Assembly (NCBI RefSeq): GCF_900129445.1
Contig: NZ_FQVT01000001.1
Coordinates: 620,001 to 684,000 of the forward strand
DNA: 64,000 nucleotides
DNA from: Salegentibacter echinorum
Lineage (GTDB): Bacteria > Bacteroidota > Bacteroidia > Flavobacteriales > Flavobacteriaceae
Reading direction: 5' to 3'
The position numbers and the translations under genes are program-made. This document shows positions 24,287 to 33,287 of the stretch, one piece after another. Position 1 is the first letter of the stretch; each line of letters begins with the position of its first letter. A model generated the notes under the pieces. It was not told the DNA's origin, did not search any database, and saw nothing but the letters and a program-made list of their open reading frames with translations.

Positions 24287-24421
24287 TTGAGTTATGCACT
24301 TAACTTATGTTTTTCTGAAATGTGATTTCGGTTACCTAAAAGGTCTGCCAGATCTGGTAGGTATATGCTTGTTTTTAAACCTACAAGGTTTTCTAAACCT
24401 TGCAGGAGCGTTCGATAGTTC
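24287..24421. repeat. Dispersed about 135-bp repeat, copy 2
   Basis: It shares the TTGAGTTATGCACTTAACTT start, the GGTATATGCTT centre, the CCTACAAGG/CCTTGCAGG hairpin and the GAGCGTTCGATAGTTC end with 13375-13513. It lies between the convergent ends of the deo operon and unknown sequence, 100 bp behind deoD. Confidence 0.7.
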
Positions 24422-24477
24422 AATAAAAAGAAAACTTCAAGCTCTTGCTTAGCGTTGCTATAAGATGCTTGAAGTTT
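24422..24477 (-). terminator. Terminator of the deoC-deoD operon
   Basis: AAACTTCAAGC (24432-24442) pairs with GCTTGAAGTTT (24467-24477). On the minus strand it is followed by TTTCTTTTTATT. Confidence 0.65.
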
Positions 24478-24521
24478 AAAAATAGTTTATTCCGTCTGTC
24501 GTCTGCCTTAAAGCCTCTAAT

Positions 24522-25220
24522 TTAAAGTGCTCCCAGGGCAATTTCGATCATTCTGCTAAAACTTTGTTCCCTATCCTTAGAAGGTAGTTTTTCGCCGGTA
24601 ACAAGTGAATCTGATATGGTAAGTATAGATAGTGCTTGCACCTCGTGTTTAGCCGCCACAGTATATAAGCCCGCCGATTCCATTTCTACACATAACACGC
24701 CATAATTGGCCCATTTTTTATAGGTATGCTCATCTTCTTCATAAAATACATCGGAAGAAAGTACATTTCCGGCTGTAAACTGAATATTGTTTTCTTCAGC
24801 AAACCTTACGGCCTTCATAAACAATTCAAAACTTGCGGTAGGAGCGTAATCGGCATGAAGAAAATTTGCCTTGTTAAATCCTGAATTTGAAGAAGCAGCC
24901 ATCGCCAGTACAACTTCATTAATTCCCAAGTCCTTACGATAAGAACCGGCAGATCCTACGCGAATCAATTTTTTTGCGCCATAATCGGTAATCAATTCTG
25001 TGCAATAAATTAGGGCAGAAGGAATGCCCATTCCCGTAGCCTGCACCGATACTTTTTTCCCTTTATAGGTGCCGGTATATCCCAGCATACCGCGAACTTC
25101 ATTATAGCAAACTGCATTATCAAGAAAATTTTCAGCTATCCATTTGGCTCTCACCGGGTCTCCCGGGAGTAAAACATTTTCAGCTATCTCTCCCTTTTTG
25201 GCTCCTATGTGTACACTCAT
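24522..25220 (-). CDS. deoD: Purine-nucleoside phosphorylase, DeoD type
   Basis: The 232-residue hexameric-type phosphorylase shows the N-terminal HIGAKKGEIAENVLLPGDP phosphate-binding segment, ATGMGIPSALIY, RVGSAGSYR, EMESAGLY for the ribose/base pocket, and ISDSLVTGE with the catalytic Asp. It cleaves (deoxy)purine nucleosides with phosphate. It starts 1 bp after the deoC stop, so the pair is translationally coupled and together turns deoxynucleosides into base plus glycolytic intermediates. Confidence 0.95.
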   Translation of the reverse strand: MSVHIGAKKGEIAENVLLPGDPVRAKWIAENFLDNAVCYNEVRGMLGYTGTYKGKKVSVQATGMGIPSALIYCTELITDYGAKKLIRVGSAGSYRKDLGINEVVLAMAASSNSGFNKANFLHADYAPTASFELFMKAVRFAEENNIQFTAGNVLSSDVFYEEDEHTYKKWANYGVLCVEMESAGLYTVAAKHEVQALSILTISDSLVTGEKLPSKDREQSFSRMIEIALGAL

Positions 25221-25221
25221 C

Positions 25222-25872
25222 TTATTCTTTGTCTCTATTTATTAAGTTTATTCCAGAGGAAGTTCCCAAACGAGAAACGCCTAAATCTATGTATTGCATT
25301 GCAGTTTCACGATCTTTTATTCCGCCGGAAGCTTTTATTTTCATTTGCTCGCCCGCAATTTCTTTCATTAATTTTACGTCTCTAAATGTAGCGCCACCGG
25401 TACCAAAACCTGTAGAAGTTTTAATAAAATCGGCTTTTGCGTTTAGTGCAGCTTTTGCGGCAATTTGCGTTTCATCATCGCTTAGAAAACAGGTTTCTAA
25501 AATAACCTTTAGAACCTTATCACCTATAGCTTTTTTAATGGCTTCAATTTCTCGCGTAACATAAGCCACTTCCCCGGCTTTTAACATACCAATATTGATC
25601 ACCATATCAATTTCATCGGCTCCTTTTTTTATGGCGTCTTTTGCTTCAAGTACTTTAGCGTCGGTTGTCATTGCTCCCAGGGGAAAACCAATAACAACTG
25701 CTGTTTTTACCACAGTGTTTTTTAAAAAGTCTTTCGCCAGTTCCAAATAACAAGGGTGCACACAAACAGCCGCAAAGTTGTACTCTTTGGCTTCTTTACA
25801 AAGAGTCTCGATATCGGCAGGTGTAGCCGTTGGTTTTAATAAAGTATGGTCTATATATTTATTTAATTGCAT
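25222..25872 (-). CDS. deoC: Deoxyribose-phosphate aldolase
   Basis: The 216-residue TIM-barrel class I aldolase has EIDMVINIG with the catalytic Asp, ILETCFL, FIKTSTGFGTGGAT with the proton-relay Lys, and KIKASGGIKD with the Schiff-base Lys. It splits deoxyribose-5-phosphate into glyceraldehyde-3-phosphate and acetaldehyde. It is the first gene of the deoC-deoD operon. A TATTTTTG element upstream on the minus strand (near 25990) may be its -7 box. The 315-bp gap up to 26187 holds nothing else. Confidence 0.95.
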   Translation of the reverse strand: MQLNKYIDHTLLKPTATPADIETLCKEAKEYNFAAVCVHPCYLELAKDFLKNTVVKTAVVIGFPLGAMTTDAKVLEAKDAIKKGADEIDMVINIGMLKAGEVAYVTREIEAIKKAIGDKVLKVILETCFLSDDETQIAAKAALNAKADFIKTSTGFGTGGATFRDVKLMKEIAGEQMKIKASGGIKDRETAMQYIDLGVSRLGTSSGINLINRDKE

Positions 25873-26187
25873 AGTTGTTTTATGTTTTAAATCCTAATTC
25901 AATTATTTAATGAATTATGCAGTTTAAAAAACACGAACTTTTCAATCGTTGCTGTCTTTTAGAGACAAAATTTTCCAACATACAAAAATATGGTTTTTCT
26001 TTCTATCTTATTAATGATTAATATCAGCTTTTATTTAATTATTGCGCTAAAATTGCAAGCAGCAAAATATCAAATGATTTTTTAGAAAAAAATAGAGCCT
26101 GAAAGATAATTCTAACGGTCTATAGATTTGAATAGTTGATATGTGTGATAGTTATGTCTAAAGTTTTTGGTAAAACAGAATAAGATC

Positions 26188-26661
26188 TTATTCTACCTTT
26201 TTATAGAAGAGTCCGGGGCCATCGCAGGCCCACCAATTGCTTAGCAAAAGGTTTTCGTCATTTTTATAATACAAATATTCTAAAGGTTCATTAGAACAGC
26301 TGCCAATAATTGAACTCTCTTTATCGAACGTGAGTTTTAATGATTTTTGTGCTGTGGTATTTTTATATTCGGTTCCAATAACAAAGGTCCCCGTGGCGGT
26401 CAATTTCTTTCCGTTTCGTAATCTTGTTTTAGTAAATGTGCTATCACTTTTAAAAATATAGCTTTCTTGCCAACCCATATCATCCCCTGTGGTTTCCGAG
26501 CCGCTAAAACTTCCGGTCATCTTAACTAGTTTCCATTCTTGTGGCAATTCTTTTAGCACCAAATCCAGGTTCATATCTTTTTCTTGTGGTTCATTTTCAT
26601 CATCGGATGAGCAGGAAAGAACAATAAACGACAATAGGAAAAGCAAGCCTAATTTTTTCAT
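26188..26661 (-). CDS. Lipocalin-like lipoprotein, hypothetical
   Basis: The 157-residue predicted lipoprotein has lipobox FIVLSC (Cys17) and then a short acidic linker and one beta-rich domain. The opening WKLVKMTGSFSG and pattern of about eight strands with YIFKSDSTFTKTR look like the lipocalin-like stress and lipid-binding lipoproteins common in Bacteroidota. Two further cysteines (CSNEP, WACDGPG) could form a disulfide. Ligand unknown. Confidence 0.75.
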   Translation of the reverse strand: MKKLGLLFLLSFIVLSCSSDDENEPQEKDMNLDLVLKELPQEWKLVKMTGSFSGSETTGDDMGWQESYIFKSDSTFTKTRLRNGKKLTATGTFVIGTEYKNTTAQKSLKLTFDKESSIIGSCSNEPLEYLYYKNDENLLLSNWWACDGPGLFYKKVE

Positions 26662-26840
26662 AATATTAAATTTATTAAAGAGTTTATCTACCTAATAGAT
26701 GTAATTTGTTCAAAAAGGTTGCGTAGTCTTTTTGTATTTCCCTTAATTTTCGTCAAATTATTAATTGAGATTCAAAATTTTTCATTTAATGAAACAATCC
26801 TTCGAATAATGCTGAGGTCTTCTTATTAAAAAAAGATAGA

Positions 26841-26882
26841 GAATAAAGCGAAAAGAAATAAGAATTAAGAAAACTGAAAATC
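26841..26882 (+). repeat. Degenerate 7-bp tandem repeat
   Basis: The units are GAATAAA, GCGAAAA, GAAATAA, GAATTAA, GAAAACT, GAAAATC. They fit the GANNNAA heptamer family seen at 34896-34940 and 43285-43354. The array lies 50 bp beyond the stop of the esterase gene, but on the opposite strand to it. Confidence 0.5.
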
Positions 26883-26931
26883 CGGCTTTTTTATAGTTAA
26901 TATTTATCAAAGAACAGTTTTCTTAAAGGTT

Positions 26932-27549
26932 TTAGCTGAAAATAACCTGATTGGCAAATTCTATTTCTTCTGCTGAAATATTATGCGGTTTATTTTTATA
27001 GCGTTTATATTGCACAGAAGCATTCATTTTCTCTAAGATCTCTACAGAGTTTTCAATTCGTTTAGTAGGAATATGTGCATCTGGATCGCCGGAGGTTATC
27101 ATAATGGGAGTTCCTTGAAAATCTCCGGAATATTTATTGAAATCAAGTTCTTCTCCAATTAGTCCACCGGTAAAAGCAATTACTCCTCCAAATTTTTGTG
27201 CGTTTCTTGCCACAAATTCCAGGCTTAAACAAGCACCTTGTGAGAAGCCCGCGAAATAAATATTTTCTGTGGCTACCCCGCTTTCAATAATATCTTCGAG
27301 TAATTCTTTTAGAAGTGCTAAGGCCGAAGCAAGTTCTGGTTCATTTTGTTGAACTGGGGTGAGGAATGAATTTGGATACCAGGTAAAGTCAGTAGCCTGC
27401 GGAGCGAGGATTGCAAAATCCTGGGTATTTAAATCATTGGCAAGCGATAAGAACTCTTTCGCGCTCCCGCCGCGACCGTGTAGTAAAACCAATACTTTTT
27501 TAGCTTCTCTAAGTTCTTTTCCCGCCGTGTGAATTTCTCTTTTATGCAT
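26932..27549 (-). CDS. Phospholipase/carboxylesterase family alpha/beta-hydrolase
   Basis: The 205 residues start at ATG 27549. A longer frame to 27597 begins with TTG inside a terminator hairpin and is rejected. The sequence shows LLHGRGGSAKEF (oxyanion loop), GFSQGACLSL (nucleophile Ser), SGDPDAHIP (Asp) and KPHNIS (His), a full catalytic triad of the YpfH/Est family. No signal peptide, so it acts in the cytosol, probably on short acyl esters. It stands alone between a terminator and an unrelated lipoprotein gene. Confidence 0.88.
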   Translation of the reverse strand: MHKREIHTAGKELREAKKVLVLLHGRGGSAKEFLSLANDLNTQDFAILAPQATDFTWYPNSFLTPVQQNEPELASALALLKELLEDIIESGVATENIYFAGFSQGACLSLEFVARNAQKFGGVIAFTGGLIGEELDFNKYSGDFQGTPIMITSGDPDAHIPTKRIENSVEILEKMNASVQYKRYKNKPHNISAEEIEFANQVIFS

Positions 27550-27596
27550 ATAGTATGTTAATTCGGTTTTAATTTTTACCTGATTAATAAAGTTCA

Positions 27597-27625
27597 AAAA
27601 AGTCCCGAAAACGGGACTTTTTATT
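27597..27625 (-). terminator. Terminator of the small Lys/Asp-rich lipoprotein gene
   Basis: AAAAAGTCCCG (27597-27607) pairs with CGGGACTTTTT (27612-27622) around AAAA. U-rich tails exist on both strands. Confidence 0.85.
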
Positions 27626-27649
27626 TAGTTAATTTAAATGTTGAATGAA

Positions 27650-27889
27650 TTAGTTATCATCATTATCAACTTTTACTTTTTTCTTTACATCTCCATCAGC
27701 ATCTTCTTTGATCTTAATCTTTTTGTCGTCGGTTTTTACTTTAACCTTGTCATCTTTAACCTTAACCTTTGCATCATCTTCTTCAGATAATTTTTCAATT
27801 TCAGATTTTTTGTCTTCCTCATTGCGACAGGACGCCAAACTAAGACTTAGCGTTAAAAGTATTAAAATTGATTTTAAAGCAATTTTCAT
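27650..27889 (-). CDS. Small Lys/Asp-rich repetitive lipoprotein
   Basis: The 79-residue predicted lipoprotein has lipobox SLASC (Cys21). The mature part is almost wholly charged, with repeating KVKVKDDK, KVKTDDKK and KIKIKEDAD units that alternate Val/Ile with Lys and then Asp clusters. This low-complexity pattern suggests a disordered or metal/polyanion-binding periplasmic tether. That is inference only. It has its own terminator and lies behind the DUF2807 gene, 45 bp downstream. Confidence 0.75.
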   Translation of the reverse strand: MKIALKSILILLTLSLSLASCRNEEDKKSEIEKLSEEDDAKVKVKDDKVKVKTDDKKIKIKEDADGDVKKKVKVDNDDN

Positions 27890-27933
27890 AATTCAATTTA
27901 TTTAGTGTTAGTGGTTAAATGTAGTAAAAAATC

Positions 27934-28752
27934 TTAATTTTTCTTAGCTAACACTGCTTTTTCCGAAAATTCTACCAAATCTATTTTTGGGGTACCATAA
28001 AGCTTAATTTCCGCGCGGTTTTTAGCAGTGAGGCTAAGCTGTTTTAAAACTTCAACTTCTATTTTTGTTTTTCCTTCTGCAACCACTACGGCTTCATTGG
28101 CGGTTAGTCTTTTACCCTTAAAATCACTGGAATGCTCGGCTCTTAATTGAAAATTATTTGTTTCACCTTCAATTCTCGCCGAAGCTTTTTCATACATATC
28201 TACATTAAAAGATGGGGAATTCACCAGGGCTTTGATTCCACTGGATTTATTGAGTTGAAAATAGGCATTCTCGGCCGTTAGGTTAAGCTCTACAATAGAT
28301 TTTCCGTTGCTAAAGAGATCAAACCTGGTGGCGGTAATGGTGAGGTACGCCTTAGCTCTATCAGCAAGTTCTACTTTTAGTTCTTCGGTATAAAGTTCGC
28401 CTTCAGTTTCCAATTCCACATTTTCGTTTAATATGATCTTTTGGAGATCTTGGGGATAGGTGATTTCAATTTCTTGAGATTTACTGCGACCAATTCTCTT
28501 AGTGGGCTTTATATATAGAACCTGGTTTACCACTTCGCCCTGAATGATTCTATGAAGATTATCGTCTGCCTTAACTTTCATTAATGCGGTACTACCTTTT
28601 TTGAGTTCAACATCAAAATCTCCCGAAATTTCAATACTATTAAAATCCAGAAGCCTGGTTTTTTCCGTAGTAACTATTCTGCTGCCATTTACTTTTTGTG
28701 AACCACAACTAAAAGCCAGGCATATTCCTAAAAGAAGTAATATTTTTTTCAT
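27934..28752 (-). CDS. DUF2807 (GIN/adhesin-like) lipoprotein
   Basis: The 272 residues have lipobox AFSC (Cys16) and then a beta-solenoid-like DUF2807 region: DFNSIEISGDFDVELKKG, LKVELADRAKAYLTI and repeated short strands. The family occurs beside PspC and PadR genes in Bacteroidota and is often linked with envelope stress. It lies in the same direction behind the PspC gene. A hairpin (28782-28803) and a TATATTTG box between them suggest it can be transcribed on its own. Confidence 0.85.
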   Translation of the reverse strand: MKKILLLLGICLAFSCGSQKVNGSRIVTTEKTRLLDFNSIEISGDFDVELKKGSTALMKVKADDNLHRIIQGEVVNQVLYIKPTKRIGRSKSQEIEITYPQDLQKIILNENVELETEGELYTEELKVELADRAKAYLTITATRFDLFSNGKSIVELNLTAENAYFQLNKSSGIKALVNSPSFNVDMYEKASARIEGETNNFQLRAEHSSDFKGKRLTANEAVVVAEGKTKIEVEVLKQLSLTAKNRAEIKLYGTPKIDLVEFSEKAVLAKKN

Positions 28753-28781
28753 AGTTTCTATTTTTCCATAACAAATATACT

Positions 28782-28803
28782 AAAAAAGCCTCCGTATGGA
28801 GGC
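28782..28803 (-). terminator. Terminator hairpin upstream of the DUF2807 gene
   Basis: GCCTCC (28788-28793) pairs with GGAGGC (28798-28803) around GTAT. On the minus strand a run of Ts follows, then TATATTTG, a likely -7 box for the DUF2807 gene. The rest of 28804-29129 shows no gene. Confidence 0.65.
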
Positions 28804-29129
28804 CTTGTAAAAAGTTCGCTATTCTTTGATCGACGTAATTCAAAATTTAGCCCTAAATCGTGTTCTGGCGGTTAACCCTCCCTCTCTGGTTATCAAGATG
28901 GTTTAACTTTTTTCCTGTACCCTATAATTAAAGCTTGTAAAACCTGGTTTCTAACAAAATATCTAGCATGGGGTACATAAGGCGAGTTAGCATTGATAGA
29001 TATTCTTTGTACACTTTTTTACATAAAAAGGCTCAGAACATTCTATAAATTCCCTTACCAAAATTTCCGTCTTTTTTATAGGAGGGCCAGGATTAAAAAC
29101 TACCATAAAGATGTATAAGATTAATTGTA

Positions 29130-30869
29130 TCATAATTCCTGGCTTTTATTATTAAGTGTATCTACTTTTTTGGTTTTAGACTTTTTATCTACGGTGATAC
29201 CATTCCGGTTTATTTTTATGCTTACATTTTCGTCCCCAGAATTAATATTCGCATTAAAGTCATCTTCTTCGTCCCATTCATCTTCAGTTTCCTCGTCCCA
29301 GGTTTCTTCCGCACAGTCTTCACAAATTGCCGAATCTTCAGAAATATTCAGGAATTTTTCGGTATCACCACGGTTTAAAATATTTCCCATATAATTTCCT
29401 CGTTGAAAAGTACCGGTGTTTTCCGCAGCAAAAAGAGTAGTTCCTTCCGGTAGGAATAAAGACACTTTCACTTCCTGGTCGCGATATTTATATTTAGCGT
29501 TTGAGGTGAAATATGAATCAAGAAATAACTCATTATTGTTTATTTCTGTAGTGTAAAGAATGTTTTTCGCCCTTTCTTTGGCTTCTTTGTAATCTTTACC
29601 TTCAGCAGATTTGATTATTTCTATACGGGCCAGGGAGTCTTTGGTTGATTTCACGACTAAATTGATGTCTGTCCCATAAATAATTCGATCTCCATTTTTA
29701 TTATATTTAATCTTAAAATTACCGCTGCGATAAATGCTGCTGGAATATTCGGGATTATTTCTCATTTTAAGATACAGGGTGTCCTGTGGTTGTACCGGTA
29801 GTTTTTGGTTTACAATGTGTTCCCCGTCAAAAGCGCGGTGCGTGGCTTGTTGCACACCAACTATGGCTCCTCCAATTAGGGCGAGCAACCAAAGTCCCAC
29901 TAAAACCAAAATTAACGGTGTTCCTATAGACTTTAAACGTCCTACAAGAATTTTTAAGCCTAATATAAACAGGAAGAAAAAGGGGATTCCTAGCAATAAG
30001 AAAGCGAGCAGCCATAATAGCCACAAAGGGGCACCACTCACCGCCATTTCTACATAATCACTCCAGGGTGCATCTATAATTCCAAAAGTTCCTACGGTAA
30101 AAAGACCTATAAAAATGCTAATTAAGGCAGAACCGGCAACTAAGATCAAGAAAATCCCAATTAATTTTACAAAGATTTTTAAGATAAAACTAATTACATC
30201 TCCAATGGCAGAGGCGGCTGAACTAGCACCAGATTTTGCCCGGTAACCATATTTTTGATAATCTACATCTTTTACCTTTCCGGTTACATTATCAAAACCT
30301 TCCCGAATCTTTTTTTCAATATTACTAATGGTCACTTCTTCCCCTCGCATCGCCAATTTATCTGCTGTGGTTTTAGCTTCCGGGACAAATAACCACAGGG
30401 CGATATAAATGAGAATGAAGGCACCACTTGAAAAAATGGTGAGCAAAATCCATAAAATTCGTATCCAAATAAAATCTATTCCCAGGTAATGACCAAGGCC
30501 AGAGGAAACTCCGCCAACGTAAGAATGCTCGGTATCTCTAAAAAGTTGTTTTCCTGTGGTTTTACCGGTTTTTTCCTGGGTAGGTTCGTCTTCAAACATT
30601 TCTTCATCTACCACATAATCCTCGGGTTGCCCCATAATGGCGATTACTTCTTCAACTTGAAGCATGCCAATAACCTGGCGATCGTCTTTTCTCTTTTCAT
30701 TAAAAAGTTCAGCGATACGTGCTTCAATATCTGCTATAATTTCTTCTTTTCCCTGCGTATTGGTAAAGGAGCGTTTTATGGCTTCCAGGTAATGTTGAAG
30801 CTTAACATAAGCGTCCTCATCTATATGAAAGAATATCCCGGCAAGGTTTATATTTACGGTTTTATTCAT
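29130..30869 (-). CDS. PspC-domain membrane protein
   Basis: The 579 residues open with a short N-terminal domain (MNKTVNINLAGIFFHIDEDAY, about 1-90), then the PspC domain at about 103-165 (FRDTEHSYVGGVSSGLGHYL and a membrane hairpin), several more membrane helices (about 225-345), and a soluble beta-rich C-terminal part ending in an acidic, Asp/Glu-rich stretch. PspC-type proteins sense envelope stress. The start overlaps the PadR gene by 8 bp, so regulator and target are in one operon. Confidence 0.88.
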   Translation of the reverse strand: MNKTVNINLAGIFFHIDEDAYVKLQHYLEAIKRSFTNTQGKEEIIADIEARIAELFNEKRKDDRQVIGMLQVEEVIAIMGQPEDYVVDEEMFEDEPTQEKTGKTTGKQLFRDTEHSYVGGVSSGLGHYLGIDFIWIRILWILLTIFSSGAFILIYIALWLFVPEAKTTADKLAMRGEEVTISNIEKKIREGFDNVTGKVKDVDYQKYGYRAKSGASSAASAIGDVISFILKIFVKLIGIFLILVAGSALISIFIGLFTVGTFGIIDAPWSDYVEMAVSGAPLWLLWLLAFLLLGIPFFFLFILGLKILVGRLKSIGTPLILVLVGLWLLALIGGAIVGVQQATHRAFDGEHIVNQKLPVQPQDTLYLKMRNNPEYSSSIYRSGNFKIKYNKNGDRIIYGTDINLVVKSTKDSLARIEIIKSAEGKDYKEAKERAKNILYTTEINNNELFLDSYFTSNAKYKYRDQEVKVSLFLPEGTTLFAAENTGTFQRGNYMGNILNRGDTEKFLNISEDSAICEDCAEETWDEETEDEWDEEDDFNANINSGDENVSIKINRNGITVDKKSKTKKVDTLNNKSQEL

Positions 30870-31206
30870 GATCGTTCTTTTTTTGATTGGTTACAATATT
30901 TACAGCGGTTTGGAGCTCACTCCAGGTTGCGGTAAGTTCTTTTAGAAAGAGCTGCCCGGTATCGGTAAGACCATAATATTTTCTGGGTGGTCCGCTGTTA
31001 GACTCTTCCCAGCGATAACTTAAAAGTCCTGCGTTTTTCAACCTGGTAAGTAGCGGGTAGATGGTACCTTCTACTACCAGTAACTTAGCATCTTTAAGTG
31101 TTTCAAGGATCTCTGCCACGTAGGCATCTTTATCTCTTAATACCGAAAGAATACAGTACTCCAGTACCCCTTTTCGCATTTGGGCCTTGGTGTTTTCTAT
31201 CTTCAT
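30862..31206 (-). CDS. PadR family transcriptional regulator
   Basis: The 114-residue winged-helix protein has RKGVLEYCILSVLRDKDAY at the N terminus, EGTIYPLLTRLKNAGLLS as the recognition helix and YYGLTDTGQLFL as the wing. PadR repressors respond to envelope or small-molecule stress. It overlaps the DUF4870 gene upstream by 4 bp and the PspC gene downstream by 8 bp, so the three form a coupled operon that it probably autoregulates. Confidence 0.92.
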   Translation of the reverse strand: MKIENTKAQMRKGVLEYCILSVLRDKDAYVAEILETLKDAKLLVVEGTIYPLLTRLKNAGLLSYRWEESNSGPPRKYYGLTDTGQLFLKELTATWSELQTAVNIVTNQKKNDHE

Positions 31207-31745
31207 AGTGTTTGGTTTTGAGGATTGTTAAACTGTTCATTTTTTGATTGATGTTGATGGTTTGAATAATTAGATTTTGATGATTGTTCTCCTATAAAAT
31301 TGATGCTTAATGGAAAATTGTAATCCTCTCCATTATTGGCTTTAATAGCTGCAGTAATCACTGCAAAAATCTCCAGAATAAATAAAACTAAAAGTAGAAG
31401 TGCGAAAACCCCCAGGGTAATCATTATAGAAATTGCATGTTGCCATTCCTGAAATTCAAAAGTGTTTGGGCCAAATGTAAAAGAAGCATCTTCGCCCAAT
31501 CTAAAGGCTTGAAAAACAATTAGTGCAAAGCCTGTGGCCAGTATAAAAATACTGTATAAAAATAAACTTATTTGGAAGTTTATCGCTTTCCTACCATGGT
31601 TATCTATAAAAGCTTTCTCTCGCTTAGTTAGCCAAAGAATTAAAGGAAAAATAAAATTTCCTAAAGGTATAATATACTTGGTAAAAACCGAGAGGTGCAA
31701 GATTGTTGCCAGTGTTTTTTCTTCTTTATTTATTTCTGAATTCAT
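31203..31745 (-). CDS. DUF4870 membrane protein
   Basis: The 180 residues have ATILHLSVFTKYIIPLGNF, then LILWLTKREKAFIDNHGRKA, the signature of DUF4870/TIC20-like small membrane proteins, and three or four helices to about residue 150. The C-terminal tail is polar and rich in Asn/Gln/Ser/His. It is the first gene of the DUF4870-PadR-PspC operon, and a strong promoter lies 30 bp upstream. Confidence 0.85.
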   Translation of the reverse strand: MNSEINKEEKTLATILHLSVFTKYIIPLGNFIFPLILWLTKREKAFIDNHGRKAINFQISLFLYSIFILATGFALIVFQAFRLGEDASFTFGPNTFEFQEWQHAISIMITLGVFALLLLVLFILEIFAVITAAIKANNGEDYNFPLSINFIGEQSSKSNYSNHQHQSKNEQFNNPQNQTL

Positions 31746-31777
31746 CGCTCTAAAATTTTTCTAACTATTCTACAATG

Positions 31778-31809
31778 CAAATATATGTCTAAAAGAAGGT
31801 ATTTTGCAA
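31778..31809 (-). promoter_or_regulatory. Promoter of the DUF4870-PadR-PspC operon
   Basis: On the minus strand TTG (31807-31809) is followed after 21 bp by TATATTTG (31778-31785), 33 bp before the start codon. Confidence 0.65.
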
Positions 31810-31991
31810 AGCATAGTACTAAGATTTAACATATTTTTATGAAATTAAAATTCAGAAACTATTGATAATTTTGAATACATTTATTACGAAACATCCTGGT
31901 ACATTACAATTTTGAGGGATTTTCACTTGTAGAATTAAAAATTAGTGAGAAATTGTGTATTTTCTGAAACTTTATAAAAAATAATCCAGCT

Positions 31992-32447
31992 ATGACAATA
32001 ACTACAAACAAATTGAATAAATATTTAATGCTTAAAATTCCCAGTGCCTGGTTATGTGGGGTGAGAGCAGAAGCCATAGATGAAGATACCTGTAAGGTTT
32101 CGGTTAAGCATAAATGGATTAACCAAAATCCTTTTAAAAGTATGTATTTTGCGGTACAGGCGATGGCTGCCGAGCTAAGCACCGGCGCTATAATAATGGG
32201 AAAAATACAGAAAACCAATAGAAGCATTTCTATGTTAGTAGCTCAAAATAAAGCACAATTCACCAAAAAAGCGACCGGTAAAATAAGTTTTTATTGTTAC
32301 GACGGACATTTGATAGATAAAGTTATACAAAAAACCATAGCCACCGGGGAGGGGCAAACTTTTTGGATGAAAGCAACCGGAATAAATAATACCGGCGAAC
32401 AGGTATCTGTTTTTGAATTTGAATGGACAATTAAATTAAAACCATAA
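31992..32447 (+). CDS. DUF4442 hotdog-fold protein (putative thioesterase)
   Basis: The 151-residue cytosolic protein fits DUF4442 with the central YFAVQAMAAELSTGAIIMGKI helix and flanking strands of a hotdog fold. The family is related to YiiD-type acyl-CoA thioesterases, and no substrate is known. The stop lies 4 bp before the next start, so it forms a two-gene unit with the AIM24-like gene. Confidence 0.85.
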   Translation: MTITTNKLNKYLMLKIPSAWLCGVRAEAIDEDTCKVSVKHKWINQNPFKSMYFAVQAMAAELSTGAIIMGKIQKTNRSISMLVAQNKAQFTKKATGKISFYCYDGHLIDKVIQKTIATGEGQTFWMKATGINNTGEQVSVFEFEWTIKLKP

Positions 32448-32451
32448 GATT

Positions 32452-33252
32452 ATGAATGCACATGAAATAGATTACCAGATTCTGGGGGAAGAAATGCAAT
32501 ATGTAGAATTAGAATTAGATCCGCAGGAAGCTGTGATTGCTGAAGCCGGCAATTTTATGATGATGGATAATGGAATTAAAATGGACACTATTTTTGGGGA
32601 CGGTTCTAAAGAAAAGGAAGGGTTTCTGGGAAAAGTACTGGGAGCGGGTAAACGCTTGCTTACCGGAGAAAGTTTGTTTATGACCATTTTCACCAATGAA
32701 ATTCAGGGGAAAAAACATATTAGTTTCGCCTCGCCCTATCCCGGCAAGATTATACCTATAGATCTCACGAGATACAACAATAAATTTATTTGCCAGAAAG
32801 ATGCTTTTTTATGTGCTGCAAAAGGCGTTGCCGTAGGTATTGAATTTAGCCGAAAAATGGGTCGGGGATTCTTTGGAGGTGAAGGCTTTATCATGCAAAA
32901 ACTAGAAGGTGATGGGATGGCTTTTGTTCATGCCGGTGGCACTATGGCGCGTAAAGAATTGGCACCCGGCGAGGTTTTAAAAGTCGATACCGGTTGTATT
33001 ATAGGTTTTACACAAGATATAAATTACGATATTGAATTTGTAGGCGGTATTAAGAATACTGTTTTTGGTGGAGAAGGGCTCTTTTTTGCCACGCTAACCG
33101 GCCCAGGTACCGTATATGTGCAATCGTTACCCTTTAGTAGATTAGCTAATCGAATTTTACAAGCAGCGCCCCAGGGTGGAGGAAAAGACAAAGGTGAAGG
33201 CAGCATTCTAGGAGGTATAGGTGATGTTATAGGCGGGGATAGAGGTTTTTAA
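32452..33252 (+). CDS. TIGR00266/AIM24 family protein
   Basis: The 266 residues form a beta-helix-like AIM24 fold. Typical segments are QYVELELDPQEAVIAEAGNF, GKRLLTGESLFMTIFTN, MQKLEGDGMAFVHAGGT and VDTGCIIGFTQDINYDI. Bacterial members are cytosolic and of unknown biochemistry. It is the second gene of the pair with DUF4442. A 7-bp tandem repeat begins 8 bp behind its stop. Confidence 0.88.
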   Translation: MNAHEIDYQILGEEMQYVELELDPQEAVIAEAGNFMMMDNGIKMDTIFGDGSKEKEGFLGKVLGAGKRLLTGESLFMTIFTNEIQGKKHISFASPYPGKIIPIDLTRYNNKFICQKDAFLCAAKGVAVGIEFSRKMGRGFFGGEGFIMQKLEGDGMAFVHAGGTMARKELAPGEVLKVDTGCIIGFTQDINYDIEFVGGIKNTVFGGEGLFFATLTGPGTVYVQSLPFSRLANRILQAAPQGGGKDKGEGSILGGIGDVIGGDRGF

Positions 33253-33259
33253 ACAATAA

Positions 33260-33287
33260 GTTCAAAGTTTCAGGTTCAAGGTTCAAA
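33260..33287 (+). repeat. Degenerate 7-bp tandem repeat behind the AIM24-like gene
   Basis: The units are GTTCAAA, GTTTCAG, GTTCAAG, GTTCAAA on the coding strand, starting 8 bp after the stop codon at 33250-33252. Confidence 0.7.

Noticed and set aside
27550-27597. Longer esterase start at TTG 27597
   Set aside because: The codon lies in the stem of a strong terminator hairpin. ATG 27549 is a better start.
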